A stretch of DNA of 64,000 nt from Proteiniphilum saccharofermentans (lineage in GTDB: Bacteria; Bacteroidota; Bacteroidia; Bacteroidales; Dysgonomonadaceae), in contig NZ_LT605205.1 of the NCBI RefSeq assembly GCF_900095135.1, forward strand, positions 1,178,001-1,242,000, read 5' to 3'. A program made the translations under genes and the position numbers. Shown piece after piece: positions 8,778-19,500 of this stretch. Within the stretch, counting starts at the first letter, position 1; each line of letters begins with the position of its first letter. Under the pieces are notes generated by a model. That model saw nothing but the letters and a program-made list of their open reading frames with translations. It was not told where the DNA came from and searched no databases.

Positions 8778-9665
8778 TTAATCAGATTCCGGATCATAAA
8801 TATCGATCTGTACATCGTATAACATGAATTCTGCTAAGTTAAAGTAATTTCTATCACCGTATGTTTTTGTTACTAAGAAACGGACATATATAAACGAAGT
8901 AGAATTCCTGATCACAGGAGAATTATAGATTGCCTGCGAAGCAGATGGTAAACCCGATGTGAATTCGGCTATCTCAGTCCAGTCAGTGCCGTCGTTGCTT
9001 ATCAATACTTTCAGATGTTCGGGGCCAACCTGTGCTCCGTTTCTGTTCTGATACGAGAACGAAAAATTGGTAAGCGGCTCATATAAGTCAATTTGTATAT
9101 ACTGTGGAAGTGGTATCTGTGGGGAAGACCATCGTGTATGGAAAAACGTATTTGGATTTCCATCGTTAAGATTGCTGATGGGACCCTCACTTGGTTCCTG
9201 ATTATCGGTACTGAACTGGTTGTTGTCCAATTTCAACTTACTGGAAGTTATAGTTTCAATTGTTGGAGCTATACCGGATTTTGCACTTAACGATGTAATA
9301 TCACCTCCCTCATTATTGCTGTTAAAAGTCTGGAAAGTGAATTGATAATTTCCAAATTTAGCCCTTGTATTATCGATAATAAGTTCATTGGTGTACACAG
9401 ACGCAACTTTCGTTTTTTCTGTTTGTGTCAAATGATCAAAATAGGTTATCTTCAGAAAATAGAAGTTCGAATCGGCCGGAATATCCCAGTTTAATTTAAT
9501 CTGTCCCGGCAATTCGTCTGATGTTATATTTGAAACAGATGACGGCTTTCCCGTTATCTTCTGGTCGGAGTCGACAAAAGAGTTGTAATCTCCACTACAG
9601 CCTGTTATGGAAGATAGACATAGTATTGCTCCTAAACAATAACTGATATATGATTTTATTTTCAT
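8778..9665 (-). CDS. Lipoprotein with fibronectin-like and F5/8 type C (discoidin) domains
   Basis: 295 residues. Lipobox ITGC (Cys23) is followed by SGDYN. An N-terminal Ig/Fn3-like region (about 40-130; PGQIKLNWDIPADS) is of the DUF4998 kind. Residues about 150-290 look like an F5/8 type C carbohydrate-binding domain (DGNPNTFFHTRW, PQYIQIDLYEPL, LKVLISNDGTDWTEI, YVRFLVTKTYG). It sits directly after SusD 2 and before the GH43-GH16 enzyme, the usual place for a surface glycan-binding protein that helps SusCD capture substrate. The start is MKIKSYIS at 9665, immediately behind a repeated leader element. No catalytic residues were recognised. Confidence 0.8.
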   Translation of the reverse strand: MKIKSYISYCLGAILCLSSITGCSGDYNSFVDSDQKITGKPSSVSNITSDELPGQIKLNWDIPADSNFYFLKITYFDHLTQTEKTKVASVYTNELIIDNTRAKFGNYQFTFQTFNSNNEGGDITSLSAKSGIAPTIETITSSKLKLDNNQFSTDNQEPSEGPISNLNDGNPNTFFHTRWSSPQIPLPQYIQIDLYEPLTNFSFSYQNRNGAQVGPEHLKVLISNDGTDWTEIAEFTSGLPSASQAIYNSPVIRNSTSFIYVRFLVTKTYGDRNYFNLAEFMLYDVQIDIYDPESD

Positions 9666-9751
9666 ACGATTATTTTATTTTTTATTTTTCTGTATATGGA
9701 ACTCGCTTTAATCATGTACTAGTGTGAAAATGATTGTCCTGCTCGTTTCAT
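9663..9751 (-). repeat. Leader repeat, copy 1
   Basis: Read on the minus strand, it begins ATGAAACGAGCA, passes through ACATGATTAAAGCGAGTTCC, and ends with an A-rich run and ATAATCGT directly before the gene start. The same blocks in the same order occur at 14508-14596, 42022-42188 (interrupted) and 61470-61538. Here it fills the gap between SusD 2 and the F5/8 lipoprotein. The internal ATG opens a 10-codon frame (MKRAGQSFSH). Confidence 0.7.
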
Positions 9752-9789
9752 ACTGATTTGAATTTTGAAATATTTTGTACATCAATATA

Positions 9790-11484
9790 TTACCAACCTT
9801 CGTTTTGGTACAGATTAGAATTAATTCTACGTTCACTATCCGGAATCGGGAAGAAATACATTTTATCATCCCAACTCCTTTGTTTAGTTACACGGTTGTA
9901 ATCGTATGTTCCGTTGGGATTTCTTGTTATTTCCATACGTGTGATAGACCTTAAGGCTTCACCATCTTTCCAACGTCTTACATCCCAAAAACGATGCCCC
10001 TCGAAGGCTAATTCTACCATTCGTTCGTTTTTATATTTTTTCAGGAAAGCTTCATTCGCCATTCCTGTAGCAAAAGGAGGCATTCCAACACCAGGTCGGT
10101 TTCTTACTACATTTACCGCATCTACGGCTGATAGGGTAAAAGTATCATCTGTAGCATCCGGAGATCCGAGATAATTGAATAATGCTTCTGCATAGTTCAG
10201 ATAAAATTCTCCTAACCGGAAAATAATCCAGGAGTGCCTTTTCGAATTCGTATTTCCGACGCGGAGATCAACCGACGGATCAAGATATTTACGGAGATAG
10301 TATCCTGTAGTAGTAGCTCCGGCCAAAGGAGAAGCATTTCTGCCTCCTACAAATGTTTCAATAGGATTTTCATTGTAAATAGGCCATTTCTCGTCTCCAT
10401 TTTTAACAATGGTCATAGCAAAACGGGGATCTCGGCCGGTATATGGGTCACTGTCGCTATATCCACTGCCGGGTTCGTTCCATAACAATCCGGTTTCTTT
10501 CATTTCATAAGCGTCTACAAGGGTTTGCGTAGGACAATTTCCGGAACCACCGCCTTCAACACCTATTGGATAGTTATATGCTTCCAAATAATTCAAATCT
10601 CCGATTCGCCTCATAAAAATACCTTCTCCTGCCACATAGCTTTCTGTGCCCCATAGATCCGTATAAGCCCCGAGTGAAATACCATGTACTGCACAGCTAT
10701 CAATAACCGCTTTACTGGCTAAAGCCGCATCTCTCCATAAACTATTATCATTATTCGTATTAAACAGTGGGCTTGCCCTATAAAGTAAAGCTTTTGCTTT
10801 TAAGGCAACCACGGCAATGCGCCCTACACGACCGGTTTCATTGTTGGCCCTGTCAGCCAGATTGGTATATCTGACAGGCAAATGATTTACAATAGCATCA
10901 CATTCATCAATAATAAAATCAAATATCTGCCCGGCGGGAGTACGTGTAACACTGTTTGCTTCGGCTGATGTCAAAACAGTTGTCACTAAAGGAACATCTC
11001 CATATTGCCTTACCAGATTGAAATAAAAATATGCCCGTAAAAAACGAACTTCATATTGATAGCGCTGAAAGCGGACAAACTGTTCCTCATAGTCCTGATC
11101 ATATTTGTTGCCATCGAATGTTTGTCCCTCTGATGCTTCCAGATAGAAATTTGCCGCACGTATGCCGGCATAGCTGTCATACCAAACACCTGCTTTGGGG
11201 TTAATGGGGCTCCATGACCCATTATAAAAATCGTGGATGGATGAGTTTGACCATGCATAATCCGCTTCATCGGATGCGGATGCCAACATTGCGCCACCAT
11301 AGTTTCCGTAATCATAATCCAGTCTTCCATAAATATCCGTCACAAAATTGGCCGTTCTGGAAAAACTGGAAAACACTTCTTCCTTGCTATTAGTTGTCGT
11401 TTCCGTGTAGTTCATCTCGTCCTCACAGGAAAAGAACAAAAATAAAGCGGTTGCAATTATATAATATATAAATTTCGATTTCAT
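9790..11484 (-). CDS. SusD/RagB-family outer-membrane lipoprotein (SusD 2)
   Basis: 564 residues with lipobox FFSC (Cys20) followed by EDEMN, an acidic surface-export signal. Family features are the N-terminal TPR-like region (WYDSYAGIRAANFYLEAS, VRFLRAYFYFNLVRQYGDVPLVTTVL), the middle segment RIAVVALKAKALLYRASPLFN, and the C-terminal ERMVELAFEGHRFWDVRRWK motif with a final NPNGTYDYNRV...LYQNEGW ending. SusD proteins form the lid over the SusC channel and bind the glycan. It follows SusC 2 by 26 bases, its obvious partner, within the long minus-strand operon starting at 19,627. Length is normal for the family. Confidence 0.95.
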   Translation of the reverse strand: MKSKFIYYIIATALFLFFSCEDEMNYTETTTNSKEEVFSSFSRTANFVTDIYGRLDYDYGNYGGAMLASASDEADYAWSNSSIHDFYNGSWSPINPKAGVWYDSYAGIRAANFYLEASEGQTFDGNKYDQDYEEQFVRFQRYQYEVRFLRAYFYFNLVRQYGDVPLVTTVLTSAEANSVTRTPAGQIFDFIIDECDAIVNHLPVRYTNLADRANNETGRVGRIAVVALKAKALLYRASPLFNTNNDNSLWRDAALASKAVIDSCAVHGISLGAYTDLWGTESYVAGEGIFMRRIGDLNYLEAYNYPIGVEGGGSGNCPTQTLVDAYEMKETGLLWNEPGSGYSDSDPYTGRDPRFAMTIVKNGDEKWPIYNENPIETFVGGRNASPLAGATTTGYYLRKYLDPSVDLRVGNTNSKRHSWIIFRLGEFYLNYAEALFNYLGSPDATDDTFTLSAVDAVNVVRNRPGVGMPPFATGMANEAFLKKYKNERMVELAFEGHRFWDVRRWKDGEALRSITRMEITRNPNGTYDYNRVTKQRSWDDKMYFFPIPDSERRINSNLYQNEGW

Positions 11485-11510
11485 GTTCTTATCTTATTAA
11501 TATGTTATCA

Positions 11511-14510
11511 TTAAAAACCTATGGCAAGCCCAACATGTACTGATCTTGTCAGGGGGAAAGCAATTCCGGTAGATTCGGGATCAGCAATTTTTATTTTATC
11601 AAAAGTCAATAAATCTACACCTCTGACATAAAGACGGGCATTGTTTATGTTTATTCCTGATATAACTTGTTCGGGGAATTTATAATAAACCTCGCAGTTG
11701 CGTAGTTTCAGATAAGAGGCATCAGCCAACCAGACCGTATTATTCCGGTAATTGTTTTCGTTAGCCAATGTTGTCAATCTCGGATATTTTGCTGTGCCTG
11801 CTGTTTCCGGTGTCCACCTGTTTTCATAATAATGAGTGGAAATAGTGGTATTATCTATCAGAGGTTTGTAAACACTGGGTGTCATCAGCATCGTACTGTA
11901 ATTACCTACGCCCTGGAAACTGGCACTGATTCCTATTCCTTTCCATTCTGCACCTAAATCAAAAGAAAAATACATTTCGGGGATAGCACTGTTATAGCCG
12001 ATGGGTACAATATCGTAATCATTGATAACACCGTCTCCATTTTGATCCTTGTACTTGATGTCTCCGGGACGTACGGTAGAGAATTCCTGTGCGGGGCTAT
12101 TGAGAATATCATTCTCATCGATAAAGAAACCTATGGCTTCCAAACCGAACAACTGACCTACCGGTTTACCTGTACTTCTCAGGTATTCATAAGGTTTTTC
12201 CTCTTCCAACTGTTCTATGATCTTACTTTTCGCCAATGTGAATTTTCCACCCAGATTATAAGAGAAATCCCTTACTTTCTTATTGATGGATGCACCTAAT
12301 TCAAAGCCATGACTGTTCACTACCCCTTCATTGGCAAAGGATGGATAATTACCCAATACGGCTGAAACCGTGTAATATCCCGAAACAAATATATTATCTC
12401 TTCTCTCGAAAAATATATCTCCCGAAAGGTTGATATCTTTAAAGATGGATGCATCTATCCCGAAATTATATTTTAGCGCCCTTTCGTTTTTAATATTTTC
12501 CGTAGGAAGATAATACTCCCGTGTTCCATCATACCAGGCAGCATTGTTCCCTAACGGATAACCATTCCCTCCACCGAAGTTTTGAGACCAGTAATCGTTT
12601 GCAGGTATGAAGTCAGCATTGATTAATCCGGCTGATGCCCTTAATTTCAGAAAATCAATGAAATCGATATTTTGCATAAATTCTTCGCGCGAAACTACCC
12701 ATGCTGCGGAAAGGGTTGGAGAGAAAGCATATTTATGATTGGGAGCCAATCTGTTGGAGCCGGAATAGACCAATGCCATATCCGTAATATACTTCTCTTT
12801 ATAGATATAATTGAGATATGCAGCAAAGTTCTGCCGGAAGTTGGTATTGTAACGGTTCTTCTGCACCTTTTTATCAGTTGAATATATGAAGGAGGTGAAA
12901 AGGTCGTGTTCACCAAATGATTTTTTATAATCTATGTTCCCGACAAAATTAAAATGCCGGGTCTGGTAATCAAGCGAACTGCTATAATTTAATTTTCCAA
13001 TATTTCCTCCCTGAACACGAGACGTATCCACAGGTATCCCGGAAGATAAATCAACGGCATCGCTTGCCCATTGGTAATCTTTGATAGAACCTTCCCAATA
13101 AGCGGCGAAATTATCATATCCTACCCTGACAGAGGCGCTTAATCCTTCCGTCAATACTGATAAATCCTGCGTAAGTTTGGCGTCTGCATATAAAGCTCTG
13201 TTGTGTCCTTTTGAAAAACCTCTCGATTGAATTAACGCTACGGGGTTCATGTTGGTACCCCATATAGAATTTCCACCCCAAAAACCATCGTGGGTCTGTA
13301 CCGGATATGCAGCAGAAGGTACCGTATATAATTTTGTCATCAGATTATCAGAACCTAATCCCGGCCGGTTAAATTCACTTAATACCCCTTGCAGATTAAC
13401 CTGCATTTTTGTCGTATTGGTCAGATCCATATCCAGATTGGTTCTGAGATTTAGTTTTGAAAACTTCATCTGGGTAGAGTAATCACTTACAGCATTATTT
13501 TCATTGATAAATCCGCTATTAGACTGTAGAGTGGCTACGGTGAAATATCGCATAAACGTACCTCCACCTCTGAAGCTTATATTATACATATTCGAGGCGC
13601 CATTATTGCGGAAGACCTCATCCAACCAATTCACATCTGCATAGAGATACGGATATGTGCCATCCCTGAAAGCATTCAACTCGTTTTGATTATAGCGGTC
13701 AGGTAGTCCGTCGTTAGCCAATGCTTCATTCAATGCACTGGCATACGTATAGGCATTCGCAAACTCAGGTAGGCGAGATTGTGATGTAAAAGCGTGATCA
13801 TAGCTCACTTTTACCTCTCTGCTATCTATCTTCCCCCTTTTTGTTTTTACGGAAAGAATTCCATTTACACCTTTGTATCCATATAGAGCAACGGCAGCGG
13901 CATCGCGAAGCACAGAAACAGACTCGACTTCCTCGAGTGTCAGTGTGTTAATGGGTCTTTCAAATCCATCAACCAACACCAGAATGTTATTGTCCGATAA
14001 AGTCTGCAACCCACGGATACTGAACCAGGCAGGTGTACCCCAGATAACATCAGAATTCTGTAATGAGGTTAATCCCAACACATTACCAAACAATGAATTG
14101 GCCAGATTCATCGCTGAACGTTTATCGATATCTTCAATATCGGTACGTGAAACGGCGGCAGTAGAAAGTGCCAGTTCCCGTTCAAATCCAAATCCGATGT
14201 CAACCAAACTTGCACTAAGATCCATCGTTACGGTTAATTCCTGTGAAAAATCGGTTACTGTTACTTCTTTTCTGTATCCTTCTGAAGCTTCAATCAATAA
14301 CTGATCACCTTCTATTGTTTTTACCTCGAAATTCCCATTGTAATCGGTAGATGCAATAAGCTGATTATTAATTGCATTATAGATCGCAACGCCGGAAACA
14401 GGATTTCCCTTACTATCAACAACCCTGCCTTTGAGTGTTGAAGTATCTTGTCCTACGGCGACAAATGAAACTGCTATTGAAACCAAAAGCATTAATATTT
14501 TATTTTTCAT
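11511..14510 (-). CDS. SusC-family TonB-dependent receptor (SusC 2)
   Basis: 999 residues. Signal peptide ending VSFVAVGQ; carboxypeptidase-regulatory-like domain (about 25-95; LKGRVVDSKGNPVSGVAIYN); plug domain (about 110-235) with FSIRGLQTLSDNNILVLVDG and SVLRDAAAVALYGYKGVNGI; then a TonB-dependent barrel ending in LTRSVHVGLAIGF with terminal Phe. It is more divergent than the other SusCs: the usual EVVVVGYGTQ segment after the first domain is replaced by a stretch around DIGFGFERELALSTAAVS. It is the second SusC in the operon, 117 bases after SusD 1, and a leader repeat abuts its start. It imports oligosaccharides with SusD 2. Confidence 0.95.
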   Translation of the reverse strand: MKNKILMLLVSIAVSFVAVGQDTSTLKGRVVDSKGNPVSGVAIYNAINNQLIASTDYNGNFEVKTIEGDQLLIEASEGYRKEVTVTDFSQELTVTMDLSASLVDIGFGFERELALSTAAVSRTDIEDIDKRSAMNLANSLFGNVLGLTSLQNSDVIWGTPAWFSIRGLQTLSDNNILVLVDGFERPINTLTLEEVESVSVLRDAAAVALYGYKGVNGILSVKTKRGKIDSREVKVSYDHAFTSQSRLPEFANAYTYASALNEALANDGLPDRYNQNELNAFRDGTYPYLYADVNWLDEVFRNNGASNMYNISFRGGGTFMRYFTVATLQSNSGFINENNAVSDYSTQMKFSKLNLRTNLDMDLTNTTKMQVNLQGVLSEFNRPGLGSDNLMTKLYTVPSAAYPVQTHDGFWGGNSIWGTNMNPVALIQSRGFSKGHNRALYADAKLTQDLSVLTEGLSASVRVGYDNFAAYWEGSIKDYQWASDAVDLSSGIPVDTSRVQGGNIGKLNYSSSLDYQTRHFNFVGNIDYKKSFGEHDLFTSFIYSTDKKVQKNRYNTNFRQNFAAYLNYIYKEKYITDMALVYSGSNRLAPNHKYAFSPTLSAAWVVSREEFMQNIDFIDFLKLRASAGLINADFIPANDYWSQNFGGGNGYPLGNNAAWYDGTREYYLPTENIKNERALKYNFGIDASIFKDINLSGDIFFERRDNIFVSGYYTVSAVLGNYPSFANEGVVNSHGFELGASINKKVRDFSYNLGGKFTLAKSKIIEQLEEEKPYEYLRSTGKPVGQLFGLEAIGFFIDENDILNSPAQEFSTVRPGDIKYKDQNGDGVINDYDIVPIGYNSAIPEMYFSFDLGAEWKGIGISASFQGVGNYSTMLMTPSVYKPLIDNTTISTHYYENRWTPETAGTAKYPRLTTLANENNYRNNTVWLADASYLKLRNCEVYYKFPEQVISGININNARLYVRGVDLLTFDKIKIADPESTGIAFPLTRSVHVGLAIGF

Positions 14511-14596
14511 ACGATTATTTTATTTTTTTCTTTTCGGTGTATGTAACTCGCGATAATTCATGAATCTGGATGAAATCATTTTTATGCTCGTTTCAT
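14508..14596 (-). repeat. Leader repeat, copy 2
   Basis: On the minus strand it has the same blocks as copy 1: ATGAAACGAGCA, then CATGAATTATCGCGAGTTAC, CATACACC, an A-rich run and ATAATCGT directly before the SusC 2 ATG. The internal ATG is followed by a stop after four codons (MKRA), so the conserved part is not a peptide. It fills most of the gap between SusD 1 and SusC 2. Confidence 0.7.
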
Positions 14597-14626
14597 CTTT
14601 ACTTCGTTTTGTAATTTATAAGCTGG

Positions 14627-16534
14627 TTACCATCCGGGATTTTGTGTTAATCCGTAATCTTTATTCACCTCCAAGGTGGGGAAAGCAGACAAATACCATT
14701 TGGAATTGAAATTTGTCCACCAGGATCGCCTTGAATTTTCAAGTTGAAATTTCTCATATCTAAATTCTGTGGGGCGGGGACCTCTTTCATTGGCGGGTTT
14801 GTCCGACCATGACACCTCTACCACATTCCCGTTTTCGTCCAAACGATAAATTCTTAATCCATGCAATACTTTTGTGAAATCCTGTGCTCTCTTATGCCTT
14901 ATAAGATCAAAAAACCTGACATCCTCAAACCCAAGTTCACACGCACGCTCATTTAAAACGGCTTCAAGCAGCAAGGATTGATTACTGTAATCAATGCCGG
15001 GATTAGATTCTCTCAAACCATTCAACCCCACTCTACCACGCACTTTGTCAATTTCATTGATAGCCTCATCTGTCCGACCGGCCATCATCAATGCTTCTGC
15101 ATAAATCAGATGGATTTCAGCAATCCTCAGGTAGGGCCATAATGTAGGACGATTCCGTGCTGAAGAAAAATCCAAGATAAACTTATATAATCCAAAACCT
15201 GTTGCAAACTGTCCCTGCTCAGTTTTCGGACCTTGTTGCGCCTCGCGTCCACCGATCCAAAGTTCAACCTGACGCCCCTGGTAGGACGCATTATTGACCA
15301 ATATTGTTTCAAACAAACGGGGATCCCTGTCGGAAAAAATCACATCAACATGATCCGGGTTATTCCAGTCAAAAGGAGTTCCATCGGATAACGGAAACAT
15401 ATCAACGTATTCCAATGTAGGAGTGAATGCACCGTTCATCACCGACTGGGGGAAGTAATAATTCCACTGGTAATCATCCCCATAGGTATATCGCACTCTT
15501 GTCGATATCAATAGCTCCGGATTATCACCTCCACTTCCTCTTGTATAATAAGCTTTTCTGAAAGCCTCTCTATAGGCTGAGGGGGTAGCCGCTGAAGGTT
15601 GAACCAAACCATAACGTCCCTGGGCATTCACTTCTCTGAAAAAATCTTCACAAGCTTCCAGCGTTTGTTCCCATAACTCCGGTTGGTATCCTCCGTACCA
15701 TACACTATGGTTGGTAACGGCATCCTGAGGTGATTCCCTGGAATAAGGCTCTGAATCGTTAAACAGGGGGCTAGCGGCAAACAGCAATATTTTGCATTTT
15801 AGCCCCATCGCGGCCGCTTTCGTGAAACGCCCGTCCCAGTTAGATATTTCACCCTCATCAAGTGCCCAGGGAAGTACATTAGAAGCGTCATCCAGAAGGG
15901 TAGTCATGAACTCTACCGTTTGTTCAACAGTTGCCCTGGGGGTTTGATAGTACGATTCATCAAGAGAGAAATCGTATGCTTTATCAATGATCGGCAATCC
16001 GCCGAAATGCCGGAACATATCGAAATAACGGGAAGCCACAATAACTTTTGCCTCCGCCTTTAATCTCTCCTTTTCAGATTGTTGCATATCAGGCACCCGG
16101 TCTACATTTTCAATAAACAACCAGGCTTTTCTTATGGCTTCCCATGTATTTTCCTTGGAGAAACCAAACTTGGTATCATTACTAGTGTCCTCCCTGTTCG
16201 CGTTATAAGTTCCGTTATAATAGGACCTGTTGACTCCATCCCAACTTAAATGGCTATGCCATGAATCGGACAAAGTTTCAAACATACCCATATTCATCTT
16301 GTTATCCACGTCATTCCAGTAAACCGGTAGAGCGTAGTATAACTTGCCATAGGTATCCCACAAAAAATAACGTGCATTTTCAGCCTTGGCAAAAACAGAG
16401 TCAAGGGTTACATCCACTCCGGGAGCTTTCTCTAAGAAACTATCTCCGAATTTCAAATCATCAACGCAGGATGAACAGAATATGGCCATTCCTATAGTCA
16501 AGGATATAAGTGTTGATTGTATATTTATTTTCAT
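14627..16534 (-). CDS. SusD/RagB-family outer-membrane lipoprotein (SusD 1)
   Basis: 635 residues, longer than SusD 2. Lipobox CSSC (Cys23) is followed by VDDLKFG. SusD features include ENTWEAIRKAWLFIENVDRV, KAEAKVIVASRYFDMFRHFGGLPII, AAAMGLKCKILLFAASPLFND and the C-terminal NERACELGFEDVRFFDLIRHKR block. It ends SAFPTLEVNKDYGLTQNPGW, the usual closing motif. It is the partner of SusC 1, which ends 39 bases upstream. The length and several inserts suggest a ligand site distinct from that of SusD 2. Confidence 0.95.
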   Translation of the reverse strand: MKINIQSTLISLTIGMAIFCSSCVDDLKFGDSFLEKAPGVDVTLDSVFAKAENARYFLWDTYGKLYYALPVYWNDVDNKMNMGMFETLSDSWHSHLSWDGVNRSYYNGTYNANREDTSNDTKFGFSKENTWEAIRKAWLFIENVDRVPDMQQSEKERLKAEAKVIVASRYFDMFRHFGGLPIIDKAYDFSLDESYYQTPRATVEQTVEFMTTLLDDASNVLPWALDEGEISNWDGRFTKAAAMGLKCKILLFAASPLFNDSEPYSRESPQDAVTNHSVWYGGYQPELWEQTLEACEDFFREVNAQGRYGLVQPSAATPSAYREAFRKAYYTRGSGGDNPELLISTRVRYTYGDDYQWNYYFPQSVMNGAFTPTLEYVDMFPLSDGTPFDWNNPDHVDVIFSDRDPRLFETILVNNASYQGRQVELWIGGREAQQGPKTEQGQFATGFGLYKFILDFSSARNRPTLWPYLRIAEIHLIYAEALMMAGRTDEAINEIDKVRGRVGLNGLRESNPGIDYSNQSLLLEAVLNERACELGFEDVRFFDLIRHKRAQDFTKVLHGLRIYRLDENGNVVEVSWSDKPANERGPRPTEFRYEKFQLENSRRSWWTNFNSKWYLSAFPTLEVNKDYGLTQNPGW

Positions 16535-16573
16535 CTGTTTGTTTTATTTAAAGCGATTAATCTCATCCTTAAT

Positions 16574-19500
16574 TTAGAATCCTAATTTTAATCCTACTGT
16601 GAATACTCTGGTTAATGGATAATTAGGTCTGTCACTGGTTCTCGATTCAGGGTCCGTAATCTTAAGGACATCGAAGGTTAATAAATTATACCCATTGGCA
16701 TAGACCCGTAAAGAGTTTAACCTCATTTTTGTCATAAAGGGCGCATTGAAATTGTAACCAACCTCAAGGCTCTTTAACCGGAGGTATCTGGCATCCACGA
16801 GATACAAGTCGGAATCAACAATATTATTTGCTTTGCTGGTTATACTTGCCCTGGGAAGTTTCGCCGTAGAGGCGGTTTCCTCAGTCCATCTGTCTTGATA
16901 TTGATATAACAGCAATCCTTTGTTATTTGTATCTCCCAACGGTTCTCTCAGTGTCTCCTGCAACATGCGGGAAGTATTCCACGCACCTGTCCATTGCATA
17001 CTCAAATCAAAACCTTTCCATTCAAATCCCATATTGGCCCCCACTACATATTCGGGGACATTGGTATAACCCATGGCTATCTTATCGTCGTCATTGATCA
17101 CACCATCTTCATTTATGTCTACATACACTGCATCCCCGTTCTTTAATACTACGGAATGATCAGCAATATCCTTTCCAAATTGGGCTTTATACCGTTCATT
17201 GGCGGTTTCGTCATAGAAACCCCAGAATTTCCTGCCAAAAGGCTGATTAATAGGCTTTCCTGTTCTCCACAGATAATCTTCATTGGGTCTGACTTCCATT
17301 TGCTCTACAATTTTGTTTCTGGCAAATGATAAATTAGGACTGATCCAATACCTGAAATCGTTTCCGATCTTATCATCCCATCTGAGTGTAATTTCATAAC
17401 CACGACTGTTGACTATCCCATTATTTAGTACCGGGAGTGTCATGCCTATATAACTGGGAAGTGAAGATGGAACCACAAGGATATCTCTACGGTGTTCTTT
17501 GAATATGTCGAACGTTGTCATTAAACGGTCATTCAAAAAGTAAAGGTCTACTCCCAGATTTTGCTTATATGCTTTCTCCCATGTTACATCGGGATTAGAT
17601 TTTGCTCCTTCATAAGCACCCCCTCTGTTACCACTCACATTTGTTCCGAAATTGTATCCCGATCCGTTAAGGTAAAACGGATCAGCAATATACATGAATC
17701 TTCGGTCCTGTGTGTTATCGTTTCCTACTACTCCGTAAGAAGCCCTTAATTTAAGATAGGAGACATAATTTTTTATTTCCTCCATAAATGGTTCTTCTGT
17801 CATCACCCATCCTATAGACCCTGCGGGAAAGAAGCCATATCGCTTTCCAGGAGCAAAATTCTCAGAACCATTATATCCCATATTGAATTCGATCATGTAT
17901 TTGGAGAGGTAATCATAAGTAAGGCGCCCTACCATTCCCACATATCCTTTGGGGAGGTCGGTAAATGTCCCCGGATAATAGTATTTCGATTGGTTGTATA
18001 ACAGTAATGCACCAAGGTTATGAGCGGAATTTATAGTGGTATTATAGTTTAAACTTGTTTCGAAATACCAGTTACGTCCCTTGTCAAATGATTCTCCATA
18101 ACCTAAAGTTCCGTCTTCTCCGTATTTACGGTAACCCATTGATCCATCATCATTTTTTACGGCTACATAATATGCTTTCGACGAACTTCTCGATTTTGTT
18201 TGAGCGTAACTACTATTATAAGATCCTTTCACATTGAAAGACAGTCCTTTTGTTATGAAATCCAATTTTTGCTTTAACTGAACGTCTACATTCAATGTAT
18301 TGCCTACCTTGTTGTTATATCCTCTACCATAATATGGATTTAATCCATCCGATCCGGGATTGGGGATAACATCAGGATTGGTCTTGATCCACTTTCCATC
18401 TACAATACCGGCCCCGGAAAAGGGTGTAGCCCAATATAAATGACGGAACAACTGATTTTGATCCTCGGCTGAGATAGGAGTATTTTTATCCTCCACACGA
18501 CCTCCTATATTTAATGACAACTCTGTTGATTTTGACAAGTTAAAATCAAGGTTTGCCCTGTAATTGTATCGTTTAAAATCAAAATTGAAATCATAACCGG
18601 TGTCGAATGTTTTAAATAATCCACCCTGCGTGTACATCCCCGCTGAAACAAAATAGCGGAAAAAATTATTCCCCCCGGATATATTCACATTGTGTTGCGA
18701 TTGCTGGGCATAGTCTTTAAGAATATAATCAAGCCAGTTCATATTGGGATACAATAAAGGATCTGACTGTGTTTGAAATGCAGTGAGCATCTCGGGTGAA
18801 AATTTGACATTATTTGGATTTACCCCGTCTCTGATTTGAGCTTCATTATAGAAACTTGCATATTGATAACTGTCGGCAAACTCAAGCAATCGGGTAGGAA
18901 CAGTAATACCTGTAGAAGCTGTTACCGAAATATTTGCCTTCCCTTCTTTACCTCTTTTTGTTGTCACCAAAATTACCCCGTTGGCGCCACGAACCCCAAA
19001 GACAGCAGTAGCAGAGGCATCTTTAAGGATAGTTATACTCTCAATTTCATTCGGGTCTATCTGTGTAAAATCTCTTTCAACCCCATCAACTTGTACTAAG
19101 GGGCTCGAACTGTTTAACGTTGTAACACCCCGGACATAAATTTCTGCAGCATCAGCTCCAGGTTCTCCGGAATATTGAACGGTACTGACCCCCGTCAATT
19201 TTCCGGCTAACGCATTACCAATAGATCCTGTAGGCGTCTTGATCAGATCATTCCCACTGACGGACGAAATAGCACCGGTTACTGTTACTTTCTTTTGCGC
19301 ACCGTATGCAACCACCACTACCTCATCCAATGTTTGAGTGTCTTCTTCCAGAATGATTGTCAATGGCCGAGCAGTTACCACTACCTCCTGTGTTGTATAG
19401 CCAATATAGCTAATCTGAAGAGTGGCACCTTCCGATACATTTAAGGTGAAATTTCCATCGATATCGGTAACCGTACCATTGGTGGTGCCTTTCTCCAGTA

